Positions 1-11,431 are shown, counted from the stretch's first letter. The stretch is DNA of 64,000 nucleotides from Chaetoderma sp. LZ-2023a (GCA_034401795.1 JAVVLW010002611.1:40001-104000); one strand, 5' to 3'. Made by a program: numbers and translations. The notes: generated by a model from the sequence alone, not told the origin.

Positions 1-679
1 TTTCCACATTCAGCAAACTCTTAACAAACGTAGTGGCTTGTTCCCCTCTATGTATGAGATGTTCAGCTGCCAAGTCTTCAATAGCAGCTGTTTTCTTATT
101 TAGTGATGCAATTGTATGATCGACTTCAACTGATGTAAATGGTTGTATCGACTTCTCAGATTCTCTGCATATGTTCTCAATAACAGGTTTGTCTGACTCA
201 GTCTGTTGTTTTTCCACTGGATTGAAGTTTTCATCCTCCCTGGGTTCAGACAATCGCTCAAAATGTGCTTGCTACTCTTTTTATTAAGTTTTGATCGGCA
301 TATGTCACATCACTTACTCTTAGTATGCTGGTCATGTGACTTTTTCTGCATCTTTGTCATCGCATTAGTTTAGAGAAAGTAAGTTTGTTATCCTTATGTG
401 CAGCCATAACATCACTGTATAACTGATCTCTTTCTCTAGCTGCTTGTCTTCTCAGAACAAAGTGTAGCATTATTTTTGCGTTCTTACTCTCTATGACTCT
501 TTGGTGTTCATTTGGCTTGGGCGACCTGCCTCATTCCCATGAAAGTTAGCTTTTTTGCTTAGTCTGATCGCTTCTATGTATGATAAGATGTATTGCAGAC
601 ATCCCTAGATAAAATGTTGCCTTTGCGTTCTGTGTCAGGTGATAACTCTACTGTGAAAAAGTAGTCTAACAGTGCAGTG
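1..679 (-). pseudogene. LINE ORF2 linker between endonuclease and RT
   Basis: Fragments such as NFFHVNDKYTALLDYFF, MLHFVLRRQAARERDQLY and AAHKDNKLTFSKLMRQR are readable on the minus strand. They resemble the linker region of CR1/L2-like ORF2 proteins. Frames are broken repeatedly. No RT catalytic motif occurs before the left edge. Confidence 0.55.
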
Positions 680-1310
680 TATTTATCATTGACATGGAAG
701 AAATTATCTAGGTTTGCTGGGGGTTTCAACTGTCCGATTCATTTCCGTAACCAAGTCTGTGAGTTTTCTATCCCTTGCGTTGTTTTCATGCTTCTTCAGT
801 GAGGTGTTAAAGTCTCCAGTGAGTACTATTGCGTGCATTGATCGATACGTTATAATTATTTCCCATAGTTGTAACAATGCCTCATCATATGCATCTATCT
901 TCACTGTGTTTGATATTACGAGATGGTAAATAACAGCAAACCAAGCATATAGGCTTAGGTTGCGCTGCTATCTCAATGAGGATTATGCTATTGTCCTCCT
1001 CTGGCAGATTATTAACTTTGTTGGTTATACTTTCACAGTACAGTATTGCAATTCAATCATAGTCCCTTAGTCGCTGGTATGGACTAACGGGATTCAGACT
1101 ATAAACATATTTTGATGCTACTCGCTATTCTGCATTCAATGTATTTAGTTGATCAGATTCAAATTCGAATAACCAATGTTCTTGTAAGCAAACTATATGA
1201 TGTTTCATTAGCAAGTTCTGAACATATAGATAATTGGCTCTTATATTCTTGGTATTAATTAATGCGATCGCCAGGCATTTCCCTTTTTCTGCTTCATTCG
1301 CTATCTCCAT
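680..1310 (-). pseudogene. LINE ORF2 endonuclease domain (EEP fold), broken
   Basis: The minus strand encodes NTKNIRANYLYVQNLL followed by IVCLQEHWLF, the N-terminal Asn and Glu motifs of the exonuclease-endonuclease-phosphatase fold used by LINEs to nick target DNA. After stops at about 1125 the same protein continues (INNLPEED-like region, then ICLVCCYLPSRN) and ends with the VLTGDFNTSL motif at about 810-850, the conserved Asp/Asn of this family. At least two in-frame stops and shifts separate these pieces. The order and spacing support one decayed endonuclease. Confidence 0.72.
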
Positions 1311-1730
1311 CAGTTCTTGAGATAACCCGGCCCTAAAAATGATGCCAATTATTTAGCTGGGCATCTGCGTTATCATCTGGACTGATTCCAGCAGCTCCGT
1401 GTATAGTCTCAATATTGACCTGTGTTTCACTTGATAGTGATATGCTCATCCTGAGTCCTTGTTGTTCTGGGTTGTGCTGATGGTTACACACATTCTCCAT
1501 GCTTGTCTGCTGATCAATTGGTAATAAATTGAGCTCAGACTGTTCTAAGTTCTGCTGATAACTGCTGATTCATAGTTTGGTGGTTTAGATACCTGTTGTT
1601 TTGAAACTGATTGAGCTCTGGATTCGTATGTTAGCATACTGGGCATTATCTGTGCTACGTGGTTTGGTTGATGTGGTAATGTGATTGTTTGATTACTTTT
1701 TTCTGTACGCTGGTTAAATCGCTCCTTGTT

Positions 1731-2453
1731 CTATACAACAAGACCTGCTCTATTGGGCTCTGCAGGTGTACTACTTATTACAACTGGAGATAAACTGCTA
1801 GGTGCTGTTTGAGACACTGAGAATTGGGCCTGCAGAGTTAGGCTTGTATCCAGCTGCAGTTGGTTTATTGATTGATCTGCCTGTTCTTCTCGTGATGGTT
1901 GCATTACTTTTGTAGCTTGAGGGGGGGGGGGGGGTACTGTTGCTCTTGTCACAGGCTGGGCTACTGTCATACCTGGATAGCTATATATTGAGGAGTGATT
2001 CACCATATGGGGCGGCTGCATTCCCGTTGTTGGTTTTACTACTGGTATAATTTGGTACGCATCTCTCGGATGAGTATTCACATAACGATATTGTAACTGT
2101 GCTGTTATGTGTTGCTGCCTCGAGAGTATGTTGTGGTTTCTGTTATTACCATGATTAGTCAGACTATAACTTGCTGATTGCGTTGGCAGTGCCATTTGAT
2201 GGTATATTCTTGGGTTTACTACATTTGGGATTACTTGCGCTGGAGCATACTGTGCTAAGGCATCACCACCTGGGACAAACTGTTCTGATTGAGATGCGGG
2301 TATGTTGGATTGTACCAGGTTCAATGGGTATGAATGTGGTGGTATGATCATATTCGCTAATTGCGCACCTTGGTGGTGTGTGATGGTCATAGATGTTCTT
2401 TCCAGTTTTTCGACACCGTGTAGTATCTGATTAATCTGATTATTGACCTCCAT
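1731..2453 (-). pseudogene. LINE ORF1 Gln/Pro-rich segment
   Basis: An open frame of 240 codons, beginning MEVNNQINQILHGVEKLER, is rich in Gln, Pro, Ser and Asn, with no recognised catalytic motif. A homopolymer of about 14 G (plus strand, near 1921-1934) gives a polyproline run. By position, between the PHD finger and the endonuclease, it is the C-terminal part of LINE ORF1. It could instead be a disordered linker of unknown role. The start codon is not supported by anything but the open frame. Confidence 0.5.
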
Positions 2454-2883
2454 TTTTTTCTAACCTCTGCCTGATTATATCTAGTCCTTGAGTATATCTA
2501 ACAGGCTGCTGCACCGATCCCTGTCTGGGGACTTGATGCACCTGTTCAGGTCTACTGATTGGGTAGGCTGCTACTTGTATACGCAATAACCTCATTGTAG
2601 ATTCTAGTACTTTAACTTTTGCATCAAGTCTAGTGACTAATGATTGGGCTGCCGCTAGTTGACATAATTTATCTTCAAATCGGCGCTTGTTTAGATCTTT
2701 CTCTCTACAATCCAGGTATTTTTCTTTTCTAATTCTTGTTGTCTACTGATGTTGTTGCTTGGTTTTCAGCAGCAGTAAGCAAGCGTTCTCTTTCAATTTT
2801 GGCCTACCCGGTAGCTGATGCCGGGCTCTAAGATATTTGATTGATTTTTAGTATTAGTCTTTTGTTGGCAGTTATTTGTTTTA

Positions 2884-3893
2884 CTAATCAACCCTGTTTT
2901 CTGGTTGCTTTTTTAGAGTAGGTCGATACGATTGGCCAGTCAGGCCTGTACTGCTACTTTCTGTGTCATCCTGCACCATTGAGCGCTGTGTAGCTCCAAC
3001 CGGATCAGGCAGCATATGACACTGCCATTCGCTGCATACGTAATTTGCATCTAGGTTGCTCTTATGATAACGCAGTCTCCTTAGAAAGGCCATCACATTT
3101 AAAATGAATCCATGCTTGGCACTGATTGCATGGTATCAATTCTGTATTTGTGATCTTGATGCAAGTTGGACATGTTGCGTACTATGTGGAACTATTCTCT
3201 AATTATAATTGTATGTCTGTAAAGCCATTTTGTATTCTTTCTCTTACTTCCGGAGAGTCTGATCTTATATCTGAAATACTACTTTGTGTTCCCAATTTCG
3301 TATCTGCAGTTTTGCTTTCTATTTCTAATCTTATATCTGTGGTGCTTTAATTTTCTACTATCGTGTCTAAAGTTATTTTGTATTTCTGGTCTTACATTTG
3401 AGGTTTTTTTTAGTTTTTGTTCTTATATCTGAAGAACTGTTTTGTACTTCTGGTCTTACATATGAGGTGTTTTGAGTTTCTGCTCTGATGTCAGAGGCAC
3501 TAGTCTGTATTTCTGATTTATACACAATGGGATACTTTGCGGTTCTGATCTTGTAATCGAGGCACTACTTTTTGTATTGACAGTTCTGCTCTTCACCTGT
3601 GTTTCCTTCTTTGCATTATATGTTGATTTTAACTTATATGAGGAGAAAGATGTCTGTAGATCTTCCTCAAGCTTGCTATCAAAATCAGCAACATCTTGCC
3701 TTTTTATCCAATTTGCGAATGCTGGAATAAGTGCGGAAAATAGCTCCTGTGTCAGTTTTTCATTAATATGAGCATTGGATGATGTATTATAGATACACAA
3801 CGAACAGGTTATACTGCAGTTGTTTGCCCCTACTTTCACTAACCGGTCCACTATTGCTCTTTGACTATCTTGTCTCTCTTCAGAGTGCAGCAT
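2884..3893 (-). pseudogene. LINE ORF1 remnant with PHD-like zinc finger
   Basis: The first open piece (3893-3456, 145 codons) is lysine/serine-rich and starts MLHSEERQDSQ. Further on, 3172-3019 encodes a C4HC3-like finger. Its first half reads CPTC, CNQC and WIHFKC in one frame, and its last pair (YVCSEWQC) is in another frame after a shift near 3080. ORF1 proteins of several LINE clades carry PHD fingers, thought to act in nucleic-acid or chromatin binding. Between 3560 and 3230 the coding strand is a degenerate repeat of about 40 bp. The broken frame shows this is not a functional gene. Confidence 0.65.
3230..3560. repeat. Degenerate ~40-bp internal repeat
   Basis: Phrases like TCTGGTCTTACAT, TCTTATATCTG and TTTTGTATTTCTG recur every 30-45 bp with much divergence. 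The stretch lies inside the ORF1 remnant and would encode repeats of the type RPEIQN in the minus frame. Confidence 0.5.
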
Positions 3894-4250
3894 GCTGTAT
3901 GGATTTTCTCTGCTTCATAAGATCTCTGTATATCTCTTAGAGTTCAAGCGCTGCAGCTGACACCTCGATAGTATACTGTCTCCCTCTATCAGGCCAAACC
4001 ACGGACAGCGCCATCCTCTTTGTATGGTTCAGCTTTTTTTCGAGTGCTCTCGGTTTATTCAGAGTACAGTTCTTTGTTCTATCTAGCTTTGTGGCTGGTG
4101 GCTGGTATTTATAGTTGGTTGTGCTGTTGTACTGTGCTTTATATGTTGAAATACATACTTTCTTTTACAGCATTCAATAAAATAGTTTGCATCACTTGCT
4201 GGACTGTCTGTAACTGTCACCCACTTCTCTCAGTCTATCTCGGGCCAGTT
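3894..4250. other. No gene seen
   Basis: AT-rich sequence between two LINE remnants, with short open frames only. It could hold the 5' end of the minus-strand LINE, but no boundary is visible. Confidence 0.4.
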
Positions 4251-4251
4251 G

Positions 4252-5045
4252 AAATTGGCAATGACTGATGCTCTGTCAAGATGGTTTAACAATTCATTAT
4301 TTATGTTTGCAGATGACACTAAGGTGTACACCCAGATCCATTCCGAGTGACCGTCAAGAACTTCAAGATGATCTGTACAATCTAACTGACTGGTCACATA
4401 CATGGCAGCTTGGATTCAATGCCTCAAAATGTAACGTTGTACATTTTGGTGGCAACAACTCTGGCTACAGTTACAAAATACCCAATAAAGAAGGCATGAC
4501 AGCGCTGTAGACAACTTCAGTTGAAAAGGACTTGGGTGTTAATGTGGACGACGAGTTAAAGTTCTCCATACATACAGAGGGACAGGTGAGCAAAGCAAAT
4601 AGGATACTGGGACTAAAAAGAAGGTCCTACGAATATTTGGATGCACCGTCACTGAAGAGTTTATTAATTTCTCTAGTACGGCCCCACCTCGAGTATTCTA
4701 ACGTAGTCACGGCATTAAGGATATGAAACTCCGAGAGGGTGTCAAGAGGAGGGTGACAAAGCTTATCCCATCACTGTCAACACTTCAGTACGAGGACAGA
4801 CTAAGAACCCTTAGACTGCCAAGTCTGATGTACAGAAGAGCATGTGGCGACATGATAGATTGGTACAAGTACATGCATGGAATTTATGCAGTTGATAGTA
4901 AACTCGTAGTAAATTCGTAGAACTTGACTCAAACACAGTAACACAAAACTTTAGAAACACTACTGCAGGACAGAACAGCTCCAACACTAAATAGCTTAAA
5001 ATCAGGACTCGACAAGGAATGGGCACAATACATGTTTGCCATGTG
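4252..5045 (+). pseudogene. LINE reverse transcriptase C-terminal part, copy A
   Basis: Three broken open frames form one protein in the usual LINE order. They are the RT core motif SLFMFADDTKVYTQI at about 4292-4340, then NLTDWSHTWQLGFNASKCNV, EKDLGVNVDDELKF, the LVRPHLEY motif at about 4675-4695, and VKRRVTKLIPSLSTLQYEDR. Stops and shifts lie near 4350, 4510 and 4720. The 5' part is missing, as expected from 5' truncation during target-primed reverse transcription. It is close to, but not identical with, copy B just downstream. Non-functional. Confidence 0.75.
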
Positions 5046-5139
5046 AAATGATATAGTTATAGCTGGACATCATCAACGGATGCGACATACTACATTTGTT
5101 TATGACTGTATTGTAGTGCACTGTATTTTAATCAAGTGG

Positions 5140-5570
5140 ATAAGAACTGGGTATGTTAATCCAGGCCAGTTCATGAACTTGAGGGACGATAGACAGGGTG
5201 TGAAATCACATCAGTCCATCGTACAATTACTTTTGTTTGTCACTTTATATAAGGTTTTATATGTACTGTACAAGATCTGGGTATGGTAATCCAGGCCAGT
5301 TCATAAACAACAGGGTGTGAGGACCGGGTGTGAAATCACATCAGTACATATTACTGTAGTCTATACTACAATTATATTGTAAATCATTGTATATATCAAC
5401 CTATAAATTAGGAACTTGGTATGGTAATCCAGGCCAGTTCACGTGCATTAGCCACACCAGTCCATATAGTAAGTTAATTTGTAAATGTATCAATGTCTAG
5501 TAAATTATAGGGATAGGAACTGGGTATGGTTATCCAGGCCAGTTCATAAACTTGAAGGAGCATGGATTGG
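5140..5570 (+). repeat. Four spaced copies of a GGTAATCCAGGCCAGTTCA phrase
   Basis: The phrase TGGGTATGGTAATCCAGGCC, with minor changes, occurs near 5146, 5276, 5413 and 5517, spaced 104-137 bp. Several copies are followed by a similar GGGTGTGAAATCACATCAGT segment. It lies between LINE copies A and B and may be a repeated 3' untranslated tail of copy A. Confidence 0.6.
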
Positions 5571-5574
5571 GTGT

Positions 5575-6790
5575 GGAGCGAGGTTAAAAACTGATCCAAA
5601 TATCTACAGACCAAGTAGCCTTACCTGCAACCTGTGTAAGGTCCTTGAGTCATTTGTTAGGGACAGTATCGTAAACTATTTGGAAGAAGCCAACCTATTC
5701 TCTAGATGCCAGCTCGGTTTCAGACATAACAGATCATGCACAACTCAACTGCTAGAGTATCTCGAATACATAACGACTACACTTGATGCGAAAGAATCTG
5801 TTGATGCTGTATATCTGGATTTCTCCAAGGCTTTCGATACAGTACCGCAAAGCTACGGTATAGGAAATAAAGTAACCAAGTGGATAGAAAAATATTTAAC
5901 CAATAGAAAACAAAGAGCACGAATTAATGATACAACATCAGATTGGGCAGATGTAACCAGTGTCGTACCACAAGGAAGTGTTCTTGAGCCTGTCCTTTTT
6001 AAATTTTGCATAAATGATCCACCAATGACATCCAAGATAACATAGACACGGTATGCGAGTGGTCCCGGACATGGCAACTAGGCTAAAGCGCATGTCTTAC
6101 ATTTTGGCAGTAACAGTTCCCGAATCCAAATACTCTATGACAACTGGTACCTCCCACATAGAGCCAATACCTACATCAGAGCTAGACAAAGATTTGGGAG
6201 TGCATATCGACACAGACCTTTCTTTTGATATCGACACAGACCTTTCTTTTGATACACACATAAATAACACTATCGAAAGTGAATAGTAGAGTAGGAATAA
6301 TCAAAATAACTTTTTCCTGTACATACCCATCTACACTTACTTTACTCTACAAATCTTTGGTAAGACCTATTCTTGAATACTGTAACTCGACATGGTCACC
6401 AAGATTTAAACGACAATCCCAGCTATTAGAAAGAGTACAGCGTCGGGCAACAAAGTTATTACAGCAAATTAGACACTACAGCTACACAGAAAGACTCAGA
6501 ACCCTAAATCTAATGCCATTGAAATACAGATGTCCAGGAGACTTAATCAGAGCATACAAAATCCTTAATGATATGTACAACATTGACAAAAGCAGCTTCT
6601 TCAAACTCTTCACTAATACACACACTAGAGGACATAAGTTCAAGCGCAACATGAAACGCAGCACTAAGGATATTCGCAAATACTTTTTCTCTAAAAGAGT
6701 GGTACCCTGACGGAATTCACTGCCAGCAACAGTTATAGAGGCACCAATGGTTGAATCCTTCAAAAGTAAACTAGACAAGGATTTTGTCTA
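5575..6790 (+). pseudogene. LINE reverse transcriptase, copy B
   Basis: Motifs in order are YRPSSLTCNLCKVLESF, LGFRHNRSCTTQLLEYLE, VDAVYLDFSKAFDTVPQ (catalytic Asp), VVPQGSVLEPVLF, and, after a gap that removes the FADD motif, ELDKDLGVHIDTDLSF, LYKSLVRPILEYCNSTW and RVQRRATKLL. The tail resembles SLPATVIEAPMVESFKSKLD. Because the second catalytic motif is deleted near 6045 and frames shift at about 6050, 6285 and 6710, the protein is dead. A 24-bp unit encoding DIDTDLSF is duplicated in tandem at about 6208-6255. Its domain order is that of CR1/jockey-like non-LTR retrotransposons. Confidence 0.78.
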
Positions 6791-7110
6791 AACATGATAG
6801 AGACACTAGTGTAGAGGAGACCTGGATAGCGATAAACACATTGAATGGGCCATATGTTTATCAGACCATTGCAGTCATACTGCAATTCTACAAATACAAT
6901 GGACTGATCTTGGAGTAGCTTCTGCATAGACAAGAACATGCTCGGTAGCGGTTCCAATTACCGGTAGATAATCTCTGCTTCCGTGTCCACACTTTGTGGT
7001 TACATGAAGACGCTTGCGTAGAGGAGACTGGGATAGCAATGAACACAGACAAATGAAAACAACAGCAATTAGACCAACCACGACCTCCACAAGTGAACCT
7101 GCAAACAAAT
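6791..7110 (+). other. Probable LINE 3' untranslated remnant
   Basis: No gene is visible. Two related stretches, each with GTAGAGGAGACxxGGATAGC, lie near 6812 and 7017, so the 3' tail of copy B may be partly duplicated here. Confidence 0.35.
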
Positions 7111-7112
7111 GC

Positions 7113-7196
7113 TAGGCGCAGCGGGGTGTGACCATGAGTGCAGGCGGCACACAGCAGCTAACACAGAAAACATCCATCTGCATCACAGCATTTCCC
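7113..7196 (-). repeat. Solitary inverted unit of the 93-bp repeat
   Basis: The reverse complement closely matches one unit of the 93-bp minisatellite at 8.2-8.8 kb, including the GCTCATGGTCACACC-like and CAGATGGxTGTT segments. The match also takes in AAATGCTAGGCGCAGC, which borders the last array unit. Confidence 0.6.
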
Positions 7197-7249
7197 AAAA
7201 CAGAGCTAAAGTTTTAAATTTAATATCACTGATATACTGACGGTTTCGA

Positions 7250-7428
7250 GGAGACTTAATTAAGCGACAATGGTCAAATGATTCAAGAACAAACTAGATA
7301 GATCTATTTCAAAGAACAATCTTTTGAATTGAACTGAGCTAGCCATACTACAATAAAAATACTGAGGCAATAACAAGCCAATGGCTTATGCCTCATAAAA
7401 TGATGATGATGATGATGATGATGATGTT
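7250..7428 (+). mobile_element. LINE 3' end with ATG microsatellite tail
   Basis: A stretch reading FKNKLDRSISKNNLL, typical of the last residues of LINE ORF2, is followed about 110 bp later by (ATG)n at 7401-7426. Simple-repeat tails end many CR1/jockey-like elements. This may be a third truncated copy or the true 3' end of copy B. Confidence 0.5.
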
Positions 7429-7429
7429 A

Positions 7430-8160
7430 TAATTACACTTGTATTGTCATTTATTGTATGTCAAAATATTGATAGCACACCGGCTCATCTATAAACAAGT
7501 TCTGTACATACTACTCTGGGTTATCTCTAAATTCCAGAATGAGTTATGACCCAGACATATACTATTGTAAATACTATACGTTAGTGGAGATTAGTATTAA
7601 GTTATGAATGCTAGGACCAGCTGACAGGCTTCAACATGCCTAATATAGTTCAGCTGTAAACGATGTCATATCATATCATATCTACAGAATAATTGGTTAT
7701 ACTTTCTTTCTTTCTTGTGTAGATCCCGTCTCTTGAACATAAAAATTAATGTCCTTTAGACGAACCTCCGTAAGGAGTAGATAGACTTCCATGAATGCAT
7801 TCATTTCCTTTTTGTCAGTTTATGTCAAGCCATATAGAGTCAGAGAGGTTTGAATCTACTTTGACTTGGGTTGTTTTTAGATCTCTAGGCACATCTTATT
7901 ACAATCCCTCCCCCTGTTTAGGAGAGATTTACAGACCAAATTTTGTAATGATTTTTTTGTAAAAGTGCTGCTTCTTATCGTACCTGAAACTTCCGCATCA
8001 GCCTTATATCCATAGGGAAGTATACTATTTACCATAACCATCATTTTATAAGGATTAAGCCATTGCCTTGCGAATGCCTCTGGAAATTGTGGTGGTATTG
8101 TAGTATTAATGCTTGCACTTTTAGTTAAAATTGTTTATTTGTTTGGTTGGTATTATTCAT
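7430..8160. other. No gene seen
   Basis: AT-rich, with a short TTTC run near 7700. No coding, RNA or element structure was recognised. Confidence 0.5.
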
Positions 8161-8165
8161 GACTT

Positions 8166-8776
8166 GTTGACGTGGAGAAGTGCTGCGGTGCAGATGGGTG
8201 TTTCCCGCATCAACTGCGGTGTGCCGCCTACACTCATGGTTACAACCCGCCACGCCTGGTTAACATGGGGAAGTGCGGTGGTGCAGATGGGTGTTCCCCG
8301 CATCAACTGCAGTGTGCCGCCTAGTGGTTCAGATGGGTGTTCCCCGTGTTAACTACGGTGTGCCGCCTACGCTCATGGTTACACCCTGCTGCGCCTGATT
8401 GATGTGGGTAAGTGCTGTGGTGCAGATGGGTGTTCCCCGCATCAACTGTGGTGTACCGCCTACGCTCATGGTTACACCCTGCTGCGCCTGGTTGATGTGG
8501 GTAAGTGCTGTGGTGCAGATGAGTGTTCCCTGCATCAACTGTGGTGTGCCGCCTATGCTTATGGTTACACGCTGCTGTGCCTGGTTGATGTGGGGAAGTG
8601 CTGTGGTACAGATGGGTGTTTACCGTGCCAACTGTGGTGTGCCGGCTACGCTCATGGTTACACACAGCTGCGTCTGGTTGATGTGGAGAAGTGCTGTGGT
8701 GCCGAAGTTTGTCTCCCGTGCCAACTGCGGTGTGCTGCCTACGATCATAGTTACACCCGGCTGCGCCTAGCATTTG
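8166..8776 (+). repeat. 93-bp minisatellite, about 6.5 units
   Basis: Units start near 8166, 8259, 8398, 8491, 8584 and 8677, and the last four are exactly 93 bp apart. One internally shortened unit lies at about 8320-8397. Each unit holds GTGCAGATGGGTGTTCC and CGCTCATGGTTACACCC. Because 93 is a multiple of three, open frames run through on both strands; these are not genes. Confidence 0.9.
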
Positions 8777-8989
8777 AATATATGTATAGATTTGTGTTTT
8801 ATATAACTATTAGTTGGTTAAGTCATGATCGTATATACCCCATCAGAGCGTATTCACAACTGAGCGCCTGATGAAGTGTCTGACATCCTGAGTGAGTTCT
8901 CTTATGTCCACCATAGCAGACACCACCCGAGATGGGACCAAGAGCTGTATGTCCCCTCCGACGGGTTAGAGATGTTCTGTAGCCAGCTC

Positions 8990-9232
8990 ATAGTGGATTG
9001 ATCATACTGCTGCTGGTGATGTTAAATCTTACTTGAATCCTTCTGAGCATCTAATAATGTGTCAGCTCCAACATCTGGGTGAATTGATCAATATCTGGTC
9101 ACATGCGGTGTCGACTCTTAATCTGTTCCATTTGTCAATGACACGATGTGAGAAGAAATCTCCTAATATCTGTACACGACGGGTGAAGGACATCATGTAC
9201 CATCACACACTCATATCAAGTCAACCAATTCA
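8990..9232 (-). pseudogene. LINE ORF2 C-terminal relic
   Basis: The minus strand reads FTRRVQILGDFFSHRVIDKW followed by NRL, resembling the conserved tail of CR1-like RT proteins (FFSQRVVxxWNxLP type). Stops follow within 100 bp. It is too short to place in a clade and is certainly inactive. Confidence 0.5.
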
Positions 9233-9640
9233 CCTTTCCTGAGTACCGACCCATCAATGACGTCATAGTGAACTGCGTGATGTGTACAATGACCTCATAA
9301 TGAATGACATCATGAATGACGTCGATAAGTACGTCACGAACGCATATTTGAAGACGGTCTATGCGTTGTTGTATAAATTGTTTGCTTTTACTATTTAATA
9401 AATATTCTGTTGAATATTTTGAAACTAATTTGAATGGGCGCTGTTGCTGCCATAGGCAGCAACAGCACCCAGTCAAATTAGTTACAAAATATTCAACAGG
9501 TTCCCTGTATAGTTTTCAGGAAATTGATAGCTAGGGCTTTCGGGAATCGATCAATCCCAACACGGCAAGGTGTGGGTGGAGCTTAGCTAGTGATGGGCGG
9601 GGCATAGCTAAACATGGAAAGGGCCATTGGATGATCAACC
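9229..9640 (+). mobile_element. H1 hairpin element, full-length type
   Basis: Non-autonomous dispersed repeat with three parts. The 5' segment (about 9229-9330) has GACGTCAT and TTTCCTGAGTA phrases. A palindromic core lies at 9408-9498: its arms TGTTGAATATTTTGAAAC and the complement flank a second inverted pair, GCTGTTGCTGCC/GGCAGCAACAGC. The 3' flank (about 9499-9640) has CCTGTATAGTTTTC, ATCGATC, and GGGCGGGGCATAGCTAAA. The same architecture recurs near 45.9 and 63.4 kb. There is no coding capacity. The superfamily is unknown; ends and target duplications were not resolved. Confidence 0.7.
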
Positions 9641-10385
9641 CGCACCAAATCATGGTCAACTCGTAACACCATTACTTCCACTATAACTATGGTATGAGTT
9701 GACCATGGTCTGGAACGAGCATAGCTATCGACAAAGTATGAAACTAAAGAAAATGAAAGTCCACTTTGCGGCGGCGAACCATGGAGGAAAAGTACAATCC
9801 TGGGCTCACTGCTTTGCAGTACTCCTGACATTGCTGCGTCATGAGGAACATAGCTTTCCAGTCTTTCTGGAAGCCTTGGATTCATAGATCAAAGATGCCC
9901 TTGACAGAAAGAATGCGTTTACACCATACAACCTGCGCACCCTTGATGCTGTATAACTGTAACAGCTAGCCAGCTCCATGCACAGTGGTCAAAAGCGAAG
10001 GACTGATTGCACTTGTAGGATGTTGCTGCTACTACACCCGCAGAATCGTCATCATACACACATATATCGATTTCAAGGTTAAGAAGAAAATTTGTTTTTA
10101 ATGTACCACTGGAATGACTGACTTGATTATCAATCCACTCATTCTCAGTGGTACAATAGACTTCTCTTGGCAAGCAACTGGAACTTTCGTTAACTTCACT
10201 TCATACGCCACTTTTCTTTTAGACGGCTTGTCTATGACAAGAATATGGATCTTAATATTAGAGAACGAAAACAGAGATTATGAAAAAAGAAATGCTGTTA
10301 TTGGCATTTGTTTATTACAATTGAAAAATTAGCACTGTTATTTAACAATATCACCAGTTACAATCATAGAAATAGAACTACATCA
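9641..10385. other. No gene seen
   Basis: Contains a short inverted pair around ATCATGGTCAACTCG and GAGTTGACCATGG at about 9650-9705. The open frames here, including one of 62 codons at 9699, have no recognisable features. Confidence 0.4.
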
Positions 10386-10393
10386 CCTCTTAA

Positions 10394-10607
10394 TGGTCAA
10401 GATAGTTACACTGTGTACTTAATGAATGTCCATTTGCAGGACAAGAAATGTCTATCTTGTAAATTTACTAATGGCAGGACTGGCTCGGTTATTGAGACAG
10501 TTATTTCAGTGGTAAATTTGCAAACAATATTTTTCCATTTGCCTGCAAATGGGCATTCCTCAGCAGCATTGCAGAGGCTGGTTTTGACAGGCTTGACCAT
10601 TAAAGGG
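10394..10607 (+). mobile_element. H2 foldback MITE (piggyBac-like ends)
   Basis: Flanked by TTAA (10390-10393) and TTAT (10608-10611). The right end reads AAAGGG before the target site. Long imperfect inverted arms share GTCCATTTGCAGG/CCTGCAAATGGxC and GTAAATTTxC, with the centre GACTGGCTCGGTTATTGAG. No coding capacity. TTAA targets with CCCTTT/AAAGGG ends fit the piggyBac superfamily. Confidence 0.65.
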
Positions 10608-10779
10608 TTATTAAACAAAGGTTTCTTAGGATGAAATGCAAAGAACTTTTGACAAAAATGTATGGCCCGCAAATTGACATTTCCTAAGACACATCTAAAC
10701 GATGTCTTCCCAGCAATTTGATCATAAGCTAATATTTTTATCGTCTTGGGATGTTTTGAGCATTAACTGTGTGACTGTT

Positions 10780-10890
10780 GAATTGCTGCAGGCGACATAT
10801 TCCAGAGGACATAACTCTTCACCTGCTGAATGTCTTTTCCAGAGTTACATTCGTTTGAAATTAGTTCAGTGGCTTGTAGCACTTAAAGGT
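10780..10890 (+). repeat. Diverged relative of the 13.1-kb hairpin element, hairpin lost
   Basis: GACATATTCCA, an ATAxCTCT segment, GCTGAAT and GTGGCTTGTAGCA match the same order of phrases around 13070-13245, but the palindromic core is not retained. Confidence 0.5.
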
Positions 10891-11198
10891 TTAATTGGAC
10901 AAGCATAACGCTGGACAGAGTCCACTTTTTATCAGATGATATTATTGAAATCAACAAACTAGACTCAATTTCCTCAGACAAAATTTGACCAAAACACATA
11001 AATTCATTCGACATACCTCCCCAAACAGACGTCATGAAGAGTGATTTAGGAAGTAGCCATGAAATATTGTATTATCATTACACAGCTGGTCCTCCATACC
11101 TCTTCACCAGTATACTAACTTGCTGACTGAACATTCGTGCATAGAACAAATATTCTAAGAATCCGTCACAGGCTAATTTGGAGTAAATATTGTCTTAA

Positions 11199-11425
11199 AC
11201 CTTTAACCCTCAAATCTGTTCAAGAACATTTCAATTTTCTCATAGAAAGTATCCATTTACATACCAAAAGAGGAATATTTAAAAAAAATGAACACTGGAA
11301 TGGCTGGTTAGGTGATCGAGCCAATCATTCACCTGGTTAATTTTTTTAAATACTCTTCTCCTGACCTGCGAATGGACATTCCTCAGGACCATTGCAGCGG
11401 CCATGTGTCAGGTTTTCAATGTGAC
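11199..11425 (+). mobile_element. H2 foldback MITE, diverged
   Basis: Starts after TTAA at 11195 with CCTTTAACCCTCAAATC. The arms hold ATCCATTTACATACCAAAAG and the matching CTCCTGACCTGCGAATGGAC, with a centre GAATGGCTGG...CGAGCCAATCATTC. The right end is eroded. Confidence 0.6.
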
Positions 11426-11431
11426 ATCAGT

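Larger units (their letters stand above)
1..3893 (-). mobile_element. Decayed non-LTR retrotransposon (LINE), 5' part
   Basis: Reading leftward from about 3.9 kb, the minus strand holds, in order, an ORF1-like protein with a PHD-type zinc finger, a Gln/Pro-rich stretch, an AP-type endonuclease and the linker before a reverse transcriptase. The RT itself would lie left of base 1. Frames are broken many times, so this is an old inactive copy. The protein order matches CR1/L2-type LINEs, which is family knowledge; the clade is not resolved. The visible segment covers only the 5' half, so the element continues off the left edge. Confidence 0.78.

Noticed and set aside
9699-9887. 62-codon open frame, possible small gene
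   Set aside because: No splice signals, no repeats of known coding type and no recognised motif; it lies among transposon remnants.
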